Source: Schistosoma mansoni
Lineage: Eukaryota > Platyhelminthes > Trematoda > Strigeidida > Schistosomatidae
Assembly: GCF_000237925.1 (NCBI RefSeq)
Contig: NC_031495.1
Coordinates: 11,633,852-11,697,851, forward strand
Length of the DNA stretch: 64,000 nt
Direction: 5' to 3'
The position numbers and the translations under genes are program-made. The notes under the pieces were generated by a model. It did no database searches and was not told where the DNA came from. It saw only the letters and a list, made by a program, of their open reading frames with translations. Positions 1-12,161 of the stretch are shown one piece after another (within the stretch, counting starts at the first letter, position 1; each line of letters starts with the position of its first letter).

Positions 1-684
1 GTGAATAACCAACTTTTGAATAATAAACAATGAATTTGATGACATGTATTTATGTAATCGAATTATGATAAATACTATCCACTATAGATATATAATTTAT
101 ATATTCTTAATTTGAGAATTCACACAAATTTATTCATTTACTAACAATTCTCACATAATAAAAAGTTACTGATCTTAAGGTTACCATCATGGCACAGAAC
201 AAGGCAAATATATTTAGGAATTATACGAATAATTTTTTTTAAGTCAATTTTTTTTTCTCTAAGATTCATTTCTTGAACCATCCATTACGAGGTTAACATG
301 AAAAACAAAGTAGACGTTTCAAGGTAGTCAACAGGAAGTACTGGACATAGGTTCTGTGCTAGTCGGGGCTCCTCAGCAAGGGTATCTGGAATTTTGAGGG
401 TACTGATGCTTGGTGAAGAATATGATATCATATCACTAAGGTCCATAGCCTGAAGTATTATCACTGATCTATTTGGACTGAGAGTAACATGTATGATTGT
501 GATGCTTACAATTCATTGACTATTGAGTGGTGATCAGTGTCATGTTTGTTTAGTCCTTTAGGTTCTGATCGATTCGAAAATGATCAGCGTTGAAAGGACT
601 AGACAGACACCACTCAGTGGTCAATAAATCATAAAGTACAAGTTCTTACAATCGGTGTACCTCAAACAAATTTGGAATTCAGTA
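1..684. other. AT-rich intergenic DNA, no gene seen
   Basis: I see no open frame with coding character, no RNA gene and no recognisable element here. The stretch at about 300-600 is slightly richer in G and C and may be an old repeat, but no family could be assigned. Confidence 0.5.
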
Positions 685-688
685 AGAC

Positions 689-991
689 TGTAGTGAACAG
701 AACAGTGGTTGGGGACAATCGAATGTATATGAGCACAAATTACAGACTATCTCACTAAATTCTGATAACCATACAGCAAACAGTTAATTTGCAAATTAAC
801 AATCAATTGTCTCAATCTTCACTGTTCCTTCTGTAAATATCAGTTCATCTTCTCTAATTCCAGTGTTCATACATTTTCCTACCAATTGCGCTTCATTTCA
901 GTTCCTTCCTTATCGGTCTTCTGCTAAAATACATTCTATGTCTGACCATCACCATATACTACTTATATGAATATAAGTAGACCACACTACA
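689..991 (+). mobile_element. Solo LTR, family A (303 bp)
   Basis: The element starts TGTAGTG and ends CACTACA, a perfect 7-bp terminal inversion with the TG...CA ends of an LTR. It is flanked by the 4-bp direct repeat AGAC at 685-688 and 992-995, which fits an LTR-retrotransposon target duplication. Two closely related 282-bp copies lie at 5980-6261 and 10501-10782. No internal retrotransposon sequence adjoins any copy. Orientation is arbitrary because no coding region is attached. The alternative is a non-autonomous DNA element, but the TG/CA ends favour an LTR. Confidence 0.65.
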
Positions 992-995
992 AGAC

Positions 996-3230
996 CATAC
1001 TGTCATCGAAATTATTTTCATCCAACTATTATAATCCCTACACCTTTTGAATAATTTTAATATTTGAACTGTTGATAAAATCTCTTGAAAGTTAAAAATA
1101 TGTAACATTCAAGTGTTCAGTTTCATTTCACAAATCATAAAGACTACAATTTATGAGGTTCGATATAGTCAAATTAATACAACAATGAGTAAAATAGGAG
1201 TGGTAAAACATAATCGAGTTTTCATACTGGTTAAAAAAAAGTTTATGTTATCTCTATCCATGAAGTACATTTTGGGAAGATACTTTAGAAGTGTAATAAT
1301 CTACACCCTATAATCAGTATATTTTAATTTAGTGAGGAGATTTCTAATAACCTCGTCTATTATATCACACCGTTTTATGATATAGGGACGCTATTACGTT
1401 TTTTTTTGATAAAACAATGTAGTCACTGAATTAGATTTCTCGGATCCTTTTTTATCAGATCAAATACAATTATATTCAAGAACTTCTCTGTAATTTGACA
1501 AGCTTCTTTAGAGCTAATAGAATCAAGACATTGAGCGATTTATTATAGTCATGAAAATGTTTAGTTATAAAACAAAAACAATGATAAGCGAGAAGATTAC
1601 TGTCGTATAGTAGTTTTGATATGAATAATTAACCTTTACAAGTTGAATTATTCATTTATAGTAAAAGAAAATGGTCAGTAGTTGAGTAAGAGCTGTATGT
1701 TAGAACTATAAATCTTTAGGGTTTTCGTCGCCAAATGACATTAGCTATAATGCAAAAAGTCATTAGGATTGGGAATTAAGAGTTAGGATTACGAGATAAG
1801 GTTACGGTTTTCATTCAGAACTAAAATGCACTATGATTTAATGAAGCTTTGTCAACTTTTGTTTACAAATTTAAAGTTAAGGATTAGATTTTGAGTTACA
1901 AGATAGTGTAGGAGAGTATTATTTAACTATAAATCATCCTTGACAATGTATTGCATCGCATTAAATACTCTAATAAACAGATTGTTTCAGGAGCTGATAT
2001 TTCTCACAGTTTAGCCCAAGGACTATGCCATATTCATTGTGCAGTCGCGTAATAGATATGTTTTTTTATCAACTTCAAGGATTTTAGGGGCTACATATTA
2101 CCGATTTTCACTGAAATCACAATAACTCACTACTTTAATTGCTCTTTATATTTCGTGTAAAATTCTTTGAGGTGCTATCTTAATTTTAATTCGTTTGCTT
2201 GAGGCCTTCAGTAAGGTATACTTTTAAACCGACTGATAATCATGATGTATCAAATCGGTTTTCTTGACAGGATAGTTATTACTTTTGACCTATAAAAATA
2301 TAAAAATAGTTGTATACATGCTGTGAAAATATTTAAAGTGGGTTCTGTTCACTTTTCGATAGCCAAGCCTATATCAAATCTTGAATTTGTACTATACCTT
2401 ACACTGACTATGTCTTAGTTACTTGGTTAAATGAGTGTTGCAAGCTTAAACGTTAACAATAGTTGATGTCTCAATGTAATTCTACTCGAAAAATCATCAT
2501 GATTAAATCTAAACGGTTGGAAACCAATAATATAGGGCATCCGTTACAAAATCTGTTACTAAAATGATAATAGTACATTTTTTTAAAAGCATGCATCAAA
2601 ACAATTCACTGATTCTTATCAAAAATAGAAATTAAGACAGATTAGTCATGCTTTTGGTTTGAATTTAAACGTCATACCTACTACCATGTTAACGGGGTTC
2701 GTTCAAGAGAAGGACAAAACTGATATTTAGTAAATTTGGATAGGAACCAGTAGTGAAATCTAGGAAATCAGTTTCGTACTATTTGGGATTCGTTAGTTGA
2801 ATGCATTTGTAGTGCTTAACATTAACAATGGAAAGACGCAATCCCTTTCGAATAATGAATAAAAAACCGAAATTTATTTTCATTATCAATATTACTAGAA
2901 GTACAAAACAATCTTCTTCAAACTGTATATATTTTAGTAGGAATAATTGGATACTTTCGTGTTGTAGCAGCAGTAAATATGGTTCCAAACATTTCACAGT
3001 CCTACCTATGAAGTGGCAAATAATGCTAATCAAATACATATTTCTATCATCTCACTAGAATTTATTACTTCATTTACCTAAGAACTACATAAATGGTAGG
3101 TATGATAGTTACTGAGATGAAATGCAGAAAGACTTATAATCATTTTCAGTGAACCCCTTCTGATAATTAATATAATCATATGCTCACTAGTGACTTCGAG
3201 AAGTATATCTAGGAGCTCTAGTGAGAAGCA
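996..3230. other. AT-rich intergenic DNA, no gene seen
   Basis: Only short random frames are present. No splice-consistent exon chain, RNA gene or named repeat could be supported. Confidence 0.45.
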
Positions 3231-3527
3231 GTGACCAGTGGAGTTCAAAACCACGTCTGTTGTGAGATAGGAACTCACTGAAGACAATTGGTGAATGGTT
3301 GCTCAACTTCGTGGATCAGTTGAAGTTAGACATTAACACCGTTGGATGCCAGCTCAGTAGTCTATCGGTTAAGGGCTTCGGCTTGAGACTGGTAGGTCCT
3401 GGGTTCGAGTCTCGCTCGTGAGAGCGGGTTCGTAGATGCGCGCTGCCGAGGAGTCCCATAATAGGACGAAACGGCCGTCCAGTGTTTCCAGGTTTTCCAT
3501 GGTGGTCTAGCTTCAATTGACTCATAT
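3231..3527 (+). mobile_element. SINE-2: tRNA-headed SINE with degenerate hammerhead
   Basis: A forward, nearly full copy of the second SINE family. A tRNA-like head follows GTTGGATGCC: an A-box-like stretch at about 3352-3375 and a B box GGTTCGAGTC at about 3402-3411, the expected internal RNA polymerase III promoter. Downstream comes a hammerhead-like block (about 3435-3485) with GTCC/GGAC stem II, GAAAC and GTC, but the core reads CCGAGGA, so the essential U4 is lost and self-cleavage is unlikely. The shared tail (GGTGGTCTAGCTTCAATTGA) ends the element. tRNA-derived SINEs depend on an autonomous element for reverse transcription. Confidence 0.7.
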
Positions 3528-4549
3528 CATAATATGCTTTGTTTTGTGAAAAATGAATAAACTGACAATATAGTAGGTTTTCTCGATAAACCATTTAATA
3601 ACATTTGGATGAATTTCAAATATTAAATCCGAAGTTTCTGGAGCCCTCCAGAATTCCTCAAATAAACTTCGAGAAGCCGAGAAAGGATTGAAAACATTCC
3701 GTTTGATCAGCATCCCATGGAAACTTCTCGAAAACTTACGGGTTATGTGTCATAGTGGATGGATAAATACCTATTTTGTTAACGAATTCAATGTTTTCAC
3801 CCATTACCTTATGTATATCCTTTATTCTGTACAAAGAATAATCTTGAAACTAAAAATTCTGTTCATTCTTTCCATTTACTAACTTCCATACCGCTCTCAT
3901 ATTAGGAGAATCTGTAAGCTGATAGTACGTCATGCATTCATGCACCTGACATATTATAATGCCTTTTATATAGGTTATTTGTATCTAGTAGAATAGAAAA
4001 TAACATATACCTTTAAGATTTAGTTTTCTCAATGTTACAATTGATGAGAATGAACTTGAGAAACATTAAATTTAGTGGTCTATTTTTTGTGAATTGCATG
4101 AACTACGATAAACAGTCAAAAGAAGGGGTTGACAAATTATGCTTTTTCCATTTGTTCAGTATTTATTGAGAAGTGTTATGCCCACAGACGGTTTCAAAAG
4201 AAAAAAATGTATAAGCTTGTTATACTCTTTCTTGATATTATTCCTTTTAATGATGTGGAATTTGTGCAGCACATTTTCATGAGACTTTAAACATTGTGAT
4301 ATTAAATATAAATCAATATTTTATTCCTATTTTACTTCAAACAATTGAAGTGATTGGTGGCTTAATGATCATGATGTTAGACTTTCAGCCTCTAAGTCGC
4401 AAATTAGAAACCTGTTTCACCTACTTAAGTTTAAACACTCGACTAGTATTGCTCGACCTCAAGGCCAAGTATTGCAATTAACGATCATCATAATCTAATT
4501 AGTTAATAGTGATCAGAGTTTGTGATCTGGACCCACGTCATTCAGTAGT

Positions 4550-7310
4550 ATATTACATTAGCCGGACAATGTGGTAGACCGGAAGGACCAATCAAATAGC
4601 TACAGAAATTAGGAGATAAAACTTGGCAGTTCTTGGAATAAGCAAAACCCATTGGACCAAAGCTGGGCAGAAAAGAAGATGGTCGGGAGAGATGCGGTTG
4701 TAATCTGGTCACTAAGAAAATGCTTCGCACACTCAGGGGGTTGCTCTGATGCTGTCCAAAGAAACACGAAAAGCACATACAGGATGGGAATCTCACAGAT
4801 CCATAATCATCAAGGCGTCTTTTAAGTCAAAGGATGGAATAACAATGAATGTTACTCAATATTATGCACCCACCAATGATAGCAACGAAGAAGATAAGGA
4901 TCATTTTTACAAGAGGCTATAGTAGATCACAGAAAGGTGCCCAGGAAAGGACTTGATCATCTTGTTGGAAGACCTAAACGACAAGGTTGGAATGAGCAAC
5001 ATCGCGTATGAACACACCATGAGACGACATGAACTGGCTGAGAGAAGGGGATGGCAATTGTGAGAGATTTGAAAACTTATATACATTATATGTGCACTAT
5101 ATTCCCACACAAACACATAAACAAGGCTATACAGGTCCCATCGGATTACATCACGGAGGACCAGATAAATCATATATTCATCATTAGAATTTCAAAAGGA
5201 CAATGGAAGACGTGAGAACCAGAATAGGATCTGACGCAGCTTCAGATCACCACCTAATTGTTGCCAAGATAGAACTGAAGCTAAAGAAGCATCGGACAAC
5301 TAGGAAAACAGAATTTTAAAAAGTCTAATACAACCCTCCTTCCAGGAAATGACAAACTCAACGAATTCATGATAACTTTGAACCACAGGTTCCAAGCCTT
5401 ACATGGTTTACTAAAAGAAAAGGAAACTTCTGTGGAGGACAACTGGAAAGGAATCAAAGAAACATTAACTTCAACGTGTCAGGAAGTGTTGAGCCGCAAG
5501 ATGCATCGTCATAGGAAATGAATCTCTATCGAAACCCTGGACAAGATTTAAGAAAGGAAGAAGACGACCAATAAAAAAGAGTTGAACAAGAGCGAAAATG
5601 TCAAAACACAAGCTGAATACATGGAAGCAAACAAGCCGGTAAAGAAGAGCATTAGAGCTGACAGGCGGAAATACGTAGAAGACCTAGCAGCGACAGTGGA
5701 AAATACTTGCAAGAGAACTATATGGCACAGCGAAGAAACTGGCACGGAAATATGGTGAACCAGAGAGATTAGTCAAGGATACAGAAGGTAAGACATTAAT
5801 GAGATTCAAGAACAGAGAAATAGATGGGTAAAACACTTTGAAGAACTCTTGAATAGACCAGCTCCATTGAATCCACAGGACATCGAAGCACCACACAGAC
5901 CTTCCTATAGCTGTCACAACACCAGCGATCGAAGGAATTAGAGAGTCCATTGGACAGTTCATGAGTAAGATAGTAGCAGTGTAGTGAACAGAACACTGAT
6001 TGGGGGTAATCGGACGTATTTAAGCAAAGACTACAGACTATATCAATAAATTCTGATTACCAAACAATGAACAGTCAATTTGCAAATTAACAACCAATTG
6101 TTTCAATCTTCACTGTTTCTTCTCTTATTCCATTGCTCATGCATTTTCCAGACGTTTGCGTTTCATTTCAGTTCTTTCCTCATCGGTCTTCTGTCAAAAT
6201 ACATTCTATGTCTGACCCACACCATATACTACTTATATGGATATAAGTAGACCACACCACAGACTAGCCAACATATCAGATGAAGAACCTAAGTCAGACA
6301 TAGAAGTAACTGCTAAGATACCCCACATTCTATTCAAGAAGATTTGGGAAGAAGAACAAGTGCCCACGGATTGGAAAGAAGGATACTTCATCAAGATACC
6401 AAAGGAGATTTCATGAAGTGAGAGAAATAACTGATAAGATCGCCAACATCATTTAGAATTCATACGACGGACTACACTGCAGGGTCGTTCATGGAGGACA
6501 ACTGACAGACTCATTCCAAGTGAGGACAGTGTCAGACAACTTCCATCCAACCAAACAATCTGGACTTCGCAGACGATTCAGCTCCTATATCCCATACACA
6601 CCAACAAATGCATCAGTAGGCCTCAACACACACAAAGAAAAAGCATCATTCTGAAATACAACACGGAAAACAGTAACCAAATCACAGTTGATGGATGGGT
6701 TCCGGAAGATGTGGAAACGCTCACATGCCTGGACAGCATCATCGATGAACAAGGATGATCTGGTGCTAATGCAAACGCAAACAGTGGCAAAGGAAGGACA
6801 ACATTCCTACAATTGAAGAATATATAGAACTAAAAACAACTGTCAAGTCACAATCTTCAACACCAACGTCAAAACAGTTCAACTGTACACAGCTGAAACT
6901 TTGAGAACTACTACATCCATCATCAAACAAGAACAAGTATTTATAAACAATTCTCTACATAAGACGCTTAATGTTCGTTGACCAAATACCATCAGAAACA
7001 ACCTGCCCTGGGTGAGAACAAAACATCTTCCGAATGAGGAGGAAATTAGGAAGAGGCGCTTCAAGTGGATGGGACCACATTTTGAGGAAATCACCAAACT
7101 GCATCACGAAGCAAACACTATCTTGGAATTCTGAGGAGAAGCAGAAAACAGGAAGACCAAGGAACACATTGCATAAAAAATTGGAAGCAGACATGAAAAG
7201 AATGAGTAGGAACTGGAAGGGATTGTTTAGGACAGAGTTGGATGGAGAATGCTGATGAGTGGTGAATGTTCCTCCACGACGGGTAACAGGTGTTAGTAAG
7301 TGCAAGTAAG
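4550..7310 (+). mobile_element. Degenerate RTE (SR2-type) non-LTR retrotransposon
   Basis: A broken RTE-clade element. The endonuclease region reads in pieces from about 4740 (LSKEARKAHTGWES, then YYAPTNDSNEEDKDHF), followed by the linker and the start of the reverse transcriptase (IWEEEQVPTDWKEG at about 6340). After an internal deletion come the RT remnant YDGLHCRVVHGGQLTDSF (about 6465), a late-RT remnant (6650-6760), and the 3' part ending with GTAACAGGTG and AAGTAAG-like tail repeats near 7310. Many stops and frameshifts make it inactive. A family A LTR (5980-6261) interrupts it. Clade assignment rests on remembered SR2 protein motifs. Confidence 0.75.
5980..6261 (+). mobile_element. Solo LTR, family A, inside RTE remnant
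   Basis: A 282-bp relative of the LTR at 689-991, with ends TGTAGTG and CACCACA. It lies between two fragments of the RTE element, so it inserted after that element. No clean target duplication is visible (flanks GCAG and GACT), suggesting a flank deletion or later rearrangement. Confidence 0.6.
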
Positions 7311-9714
7311 ATATCACATTAGGTTTTATGTATTTGTAATTATCTTTAAACCGTGAATGACTCTAGAACTTTCTGTAACTTTGGATTCTGTCATATCAAT
7401 ACAGTTTTCATTATTATAACTACTAGTATCAGTTTATCTTAATTTTTTTGTTTTGGGTCAAGGGTCAAATTTATTTAATGTGTGAAGAAACTAATAGAAT
7501 CAGATAAAAGGTTAGATAACAAAAAAACTGAATCGAGTCGAATGACAATAGGAATAATGATGATGACTCAGTCGCTCTCATATGGACTCATATATGCCAT
7601 TGTTCTGGACAATTTGCAATGACCTTGCCCTTTTGAAGACAGTTTGAAGGAAAAGTCAATGATAAAAAGCAGAAAAAAATGTGCAAGTAAAGAAAATTTA
7701 AGACATTAAAGATGTGCGAGAAAATTTATCTATACATGAGAAAATAATTGGTCTGATTGTAAAGATGTACGTAAAGGTCATTGGGCCAATTAATGATTGA
7801 AGTGTACTCTTTAAATTATGTACTTAATTGCATTGATATGATATAGATTTTTAAAATGTGCCAGTTGCAACATACTATCAGTATTTAGCTTGACTTTACG
7901 AAAATGATTCTGGAAGAAATAAAAAGATATTTGCACACCCAGTTTTCGATTACAGTCCTGTTCAGAGTTTTCAGCATCGAATTGAGAAGGGTAGATTTTG
8001 GACCTATTTTCCTTATTAATTAAAGGCCCAAACTAGGATGAAATAAATATCCAATAATCGCAAGTCCTCACTATTTGTCTGATGGCTAGGAGTATTCATA
8101 TAAAAAAAAGAAATATTTTAAATAAGCTATATTAACTGCAGACTTAGGCAACAATCGTGTGCTCACGTTAATTACCAATTTCTTAGCATTGGAAACATTG
8201 ACCAATAAATGAGGTTCAGAACCTACAACAAGATCATGAACCGATCAATAACAGATCACCATTGAAAACCTAGCAGCACTGGACGGTCATTTCGTCACTT
8301 TTTTATAAACTCCAAACTTAATTATTATTGGGAACAGACTTACAATGAAGAAGGGACTAATGAATAATGGAAGAAATCATGTAACTCGAACATAAGGTCA
8401 GTGACTGGCGGATTCAGGGTTTAGTAAAAATCACTTATTGGAAATCCTAAGTTAAATGACAATGATTATTTATTACCAACTATCTACTTTCAACTGATGG
8501 TCTATGTATTTCTTGTTTATTCTAATATTACTTTTCCATTTCTATGAAAAATTTCTCCTTATGTTACTGTGGTGATTTATTTTAAGCCCATTTGATATTG
8601 TGAAAGGTTTCATGTTGATAAATGTACTTGGTTTATTGGCCAAATGCATGAACTAAATAGGATATTGTTAGCAATGAGTAAATATATAACTTAATGAAAT
8701 AGGTATATTTGTTGATCCTAGCAGTTTGATTTTATGATTGTTTGCGTACATTAGGTTACTGATTAATTGGTATCAAACATGCCCAGTTCAGTTTATTCAA
8801 AGTTGACTGGTGATCAGATAATTCTAATGTATATAGCTCAGTGTATTTAGACATAGTTGTTCATCTATTTTTGATAAATAATTGACTTTCATTTATCTTC
8901 ATGCTTTCTTCATCGTTTTGTGCGAAACACTGTTTCCTGTAGCAAATACCAGTTTTCCGAGGTTACAACAGATTCAGAGATTAAATGAGTGATATTTTTT
9001 TTAGTTATCTAATTAACGATATCGTATTGGAATGCTTGGCATTCAATGGTAGTCAAAGAAAGATTTATTTGGTATTAATTAGACGATTTCATTGTAGGCC
9101 TATGATTAAACCCCGTATACAATCATATTTATTACGAAGCCTGTAACAGCGGACTAACCTAACCTTTTTACAGATAATCAGTACTTGAATTCAAACCTTA
9201 AGAGTAGGTTGGATTGCTTCAAATTATATTTTGTCTTATTTCAGAATATAAGTTAACAATTAGCATGGAGTGTATTTTCATCACCTAGATGTCGGTCTCG
9301 GTTAGTAATTTTTTTTCACCAAACAATTCCATTGATATTTGATTTCAGTACTGTTTAGCTTATACTTGGCAACGATTAGCTATAGAATGATGAAGTACAA
9401 TATCTCTTATCAAGTTTTAGTCAGCTTTATAGAGTATATACCAGTGTTTTAGTGTTTGACTGCAAGCTAAACGCAACATATTGAGAATAGGAAAGAAGAA
9501 TAAAAGTCTACTTGGAACTAAAACCATTAGATTATGTAGGTCTTAATGGATATGAAAATCTTTCTTAGAGATAAATGAATTCTAAAGGGATATATAGAAG
9601 GAAAATGGTCATAATCAACCACTAACTTATTGTCTATCATATTATATGATCAACATTTACATTGATATTTACGATATTAGACATTATTTACATAAATACT
9701 GAATTAGAATTGGT
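7311..9714. other. AT-rich intergenic DNA, no gene seen
   Basis: No exon chain, RNA gene or recognised mobile element could be supported on either strand. Confidence 0.4.
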
Positions 9715-9790
9715 CTACTTACTTACTTACGCCTGTTACCCCTCGCGGAGGAGCATAGGCTGCCCACCAGCACTCTCCACTCAACCCTAG
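9715..9790 (-). mobile_element. RTE 3' end fragment
   Basis: Read on the minus strand this is the extreme 3' end of an SR2-type RTE: GGTTGAGTGGAGAGTGCTGG, then ATGCTCCTCCGCGAGGGGTA, ending in CGTAAGTAAGTAAGTA tail repeats. It matches the ends at 18890-18972 and 56690-56772. Only about 75 bp survive, a typical 5' truncation. Confidence 0.75.
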
Positions 9791-10167
9791 ATGAGATGGC
9801 TCAATAATTATTCATGATTAATGGAGTTATTAGCAACAAGTGTTTATGATTTAATGAATTTTAACATTCGTCATATTGTTATTTATTTACTTTACATTCA
9901 AAGTACGAAAATGTGTGGTTTGGATAAATAAATAAACAACAGATGGTACTTTTATAGTCTTCCTGTATAACAGATTGATATTTTGGTGACATATTGTAAA
10001 CATAACTGAATACATGTAATAATACATAAAACGTCAATTTTGAAGTTAAATTATTAATGGATTTAGAGTAATTTGTAATTTAATTTAAACTAATGAGTTA
10101 TTTTATCAGGAGGGGGTTTTGAGGAGATCTTAGTAATTTTTTTATATAGTTGAGGCTATGAGTCAAT

Positions 10168-10367
10168 NNNNNNNNNNNNNNNNNNNNNNNNNNNNNNNNN
10201 NNNNNNNNNNNNNNNNNNNNNNNNNNNNNNNNNNNNNNNNNNNNNNNNNNNNNNNNNNNNNNNNNNNNNNNNNNNNNNNNNNNNNNNNNNNNNNNNNNNN
10301 NNNNNNNNNNNNNNNNNNNNNNNNNNNNNNNNNNNNNNNNNNNNNNNNNNNNNNNNNNNNNNNNNNN
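10168..10367. other. Assembly gap (200 N)
   Basis: A run of exactly 200 N, probably a placeholder length. The 123 bp before it (10045-10167) recur identically after the next gap (11576-11698). Confidence 0.99.
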
Positions 10368-10375
10368 AGTGACAG

Positions 10376-11375
10376 GGATGATCTGGTGCTAATGCAAACG
10401 CAAACAGTGGCAAAGGAAGGACAACATTCCTACAATTGAAGAATATATAGAACTAAAAACAACTGTCAAGTCACAATCTTCATGAGTAAGATAGTAGCAG
10501 TGTAGTGAACAGAACACTGATTGGGGGTAATCGGACGTATTTAAGCAAAGACTACAGACTATATCAATAAATTCTGATTACCAAACAATGAACAGTCAAT
10601 TTGCAAATTAACAACCAATTGTTTCAATCTTCACTGTTTCTTCTCTTATTCCATTGCTCATGCATTTTCCAGACGTTTGCGTTTCATTTCAGTTCTTTCC
10701 TCATCGGTCTTCTGTCAAAATACATTCTATGTCTGACCCACACCATATACTACTTATATGGATATAAGTAGACCACACCACAGACTAGCCAACATATCAG
10801 ATGAAGAACCTAAGTCAGACATAGAAGTAACTGCTAAGATACCCCACATTCTATTCAAGAAGATTTGGGAAGAAGAACAAGTGCCCACGGATTGGAAAGA
10901 AGGATACTTCATCAAGATACCAAAGGAGATTTCATGAAGTGAGAGAAATAACTGATAAGATCGCCAACATCATTTAGAATTCATACGACGGACTACACTG
11001 CAGGGTCGTTCATGGAGGACAACTGACAGACTCATTCCAAGTGAGGACAGTGTCAGACAACTTCCATCCAACCAAACAATCTGGACTTCGCAGACGATTC
11101 AGCTCCTATATCCCATACACACCAACAAATGCATCAGTAGGCCTCAACACACACAAAGAAAAAGCATCATTCTGAAATACAACACGGAAAACAGTAACCA
11201 AATCACAGTTGATGGATGGGTTCCGGAAGATGTGGAAACGCTCACATGCCTGGACAGCATCATCGATGAACAAGGATGATCTGGTGCTAATGCAAACGCA
11301 AACAGTGGCAAAGGAAGGACAACATTCCTACAATTGAAGAATATATAGAACTAAAAACAACTGTCAAGTCACAAT
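10376..11375 (+). repeat. Inter-gap contig duplicating the RTE/LTR-A segment
   Basis: 10376-10482 matches 6753-6859, and 10479-11375 matches 5958-6854, as far as I can see base for base. The two matches join through the shared TTCA, so the contig holds slightly more than one unit of an approximately 900-bp tandem repeat made of RTE sequence plus a family A LTR (10501-10782). The near identity to the locus 4.5 kb upstream, and the duplicated gap flanks, suggest a repeat contig placed into this gap by scaffolding. A real recent duplication is possible. Confidence 0.75.
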
Positions 11376-11575
11376 NNNNNNNNNNNNNNNNNNNNNNNNN
11401 NNNNNNNNNNNNNNNNNNNNNNNNNNNNNNNNNNNNNNNNNNNNNNNNNNNNNNNNNNNNNNNNNNNNNNNNNNNNNNNNNNNNNNNNNNNNNNNNNNNN
11501 NNNNNNNNNNNNNNNNNNNNNNNNNNNNNNNNNNNNNNNNNNNNNNNNNNNNNNNNNNNNNNNNNNNNNNNNNNN
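11376..11575. other. Assembly gap (200 N)
   Basis: A run of exactly 200 N. The sequence that resumes at 11576 repeats 10045-10167 exactly. Confidence 0.99.
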
Positions 11576-11689
11576 GTTAAATTATTAATGGATTTAGAGT
11601 AATTTGTAATTTAATTTAAACTAATGAGTTATTTTATCAGGAGGGGGTTTTGAGGAGATCTTAGTAATTTTTTTATATAGTTGAGGCTA

Positions 11690-11985
11690 TGAGTCAATTG
11701 AAGCCAGACCAACATGGAAAACTTGGAAAGACTGGACGGCCGTTTCGTCGTACTGTGGGGCTCTTCAGCAGTGCGCATCCACGATCCCGTCCTGATAGAT
11801 TCGAACCGAGGACCTATCAGTCTCGCGCGCGAGCGCTCAACCACTAGACCACTGAGTCGGCATCCAACGGTGTGAATGCCTAACTTCAACCGATCCACGA
11901 AATTGAGACCCACAATAGGACGAAACGGCCGTCCAGCGCTTCCAGGTTTTCCATGCTGGTCTAGCTTCAATTGACTTATGATGTC
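11690..11985 (-). mobile_element. SINE-2 fold-back with well preserved tRNA-like head
   Basis: The left arm is a reverse copy (minus strand): a tRNA-like head at about 11870-11795 with A-box CTCAGTGGTCTAGTGG and B-box GGTTCGAATC, then a hammerhead block with core CTGAAGA and GAAAC at about 11780-11735, and the shared tail reaching 11690. From about 11905 a partial forward copy begins with CCCACAATAGGACGAAACGG and runs to its own tail near 11980. Both outer ends are therefore element tails. Stem I of the reverse ribozyme is mispaired, so activity is doubtful. The head is the clearest tRNA-like sequence in the window. Confidence 0.75.
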
Positions 11986-12161
11986 AACTACATAAGAATT
12001 AGAATTACTTAAGAGATCCAGAATTCTGTACAGCATGAAAAAAAATATACAACTGATCAGTTGAAAATCATGACAGATTAGTTTAGTGACAACCTTCGGA
12101 AGATTTGTGAACTGAATAAAAAAGCATTTATTTGTGTGATATGTTTTTAGTTTATCTAAAC

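Noticed and set aside
3316-3594. A minus-strand frame of 92 codons.
   Set aside because: It is the reverse translation of the SINE-2 repeat, including the tRNA-like head.
11795-11870. A functional tRNA gene.
   Set aside because: The A and B boxes are clear, but the sequence is the head of a dispersed SINE and the arms do not form a full cloverleaf by eye.
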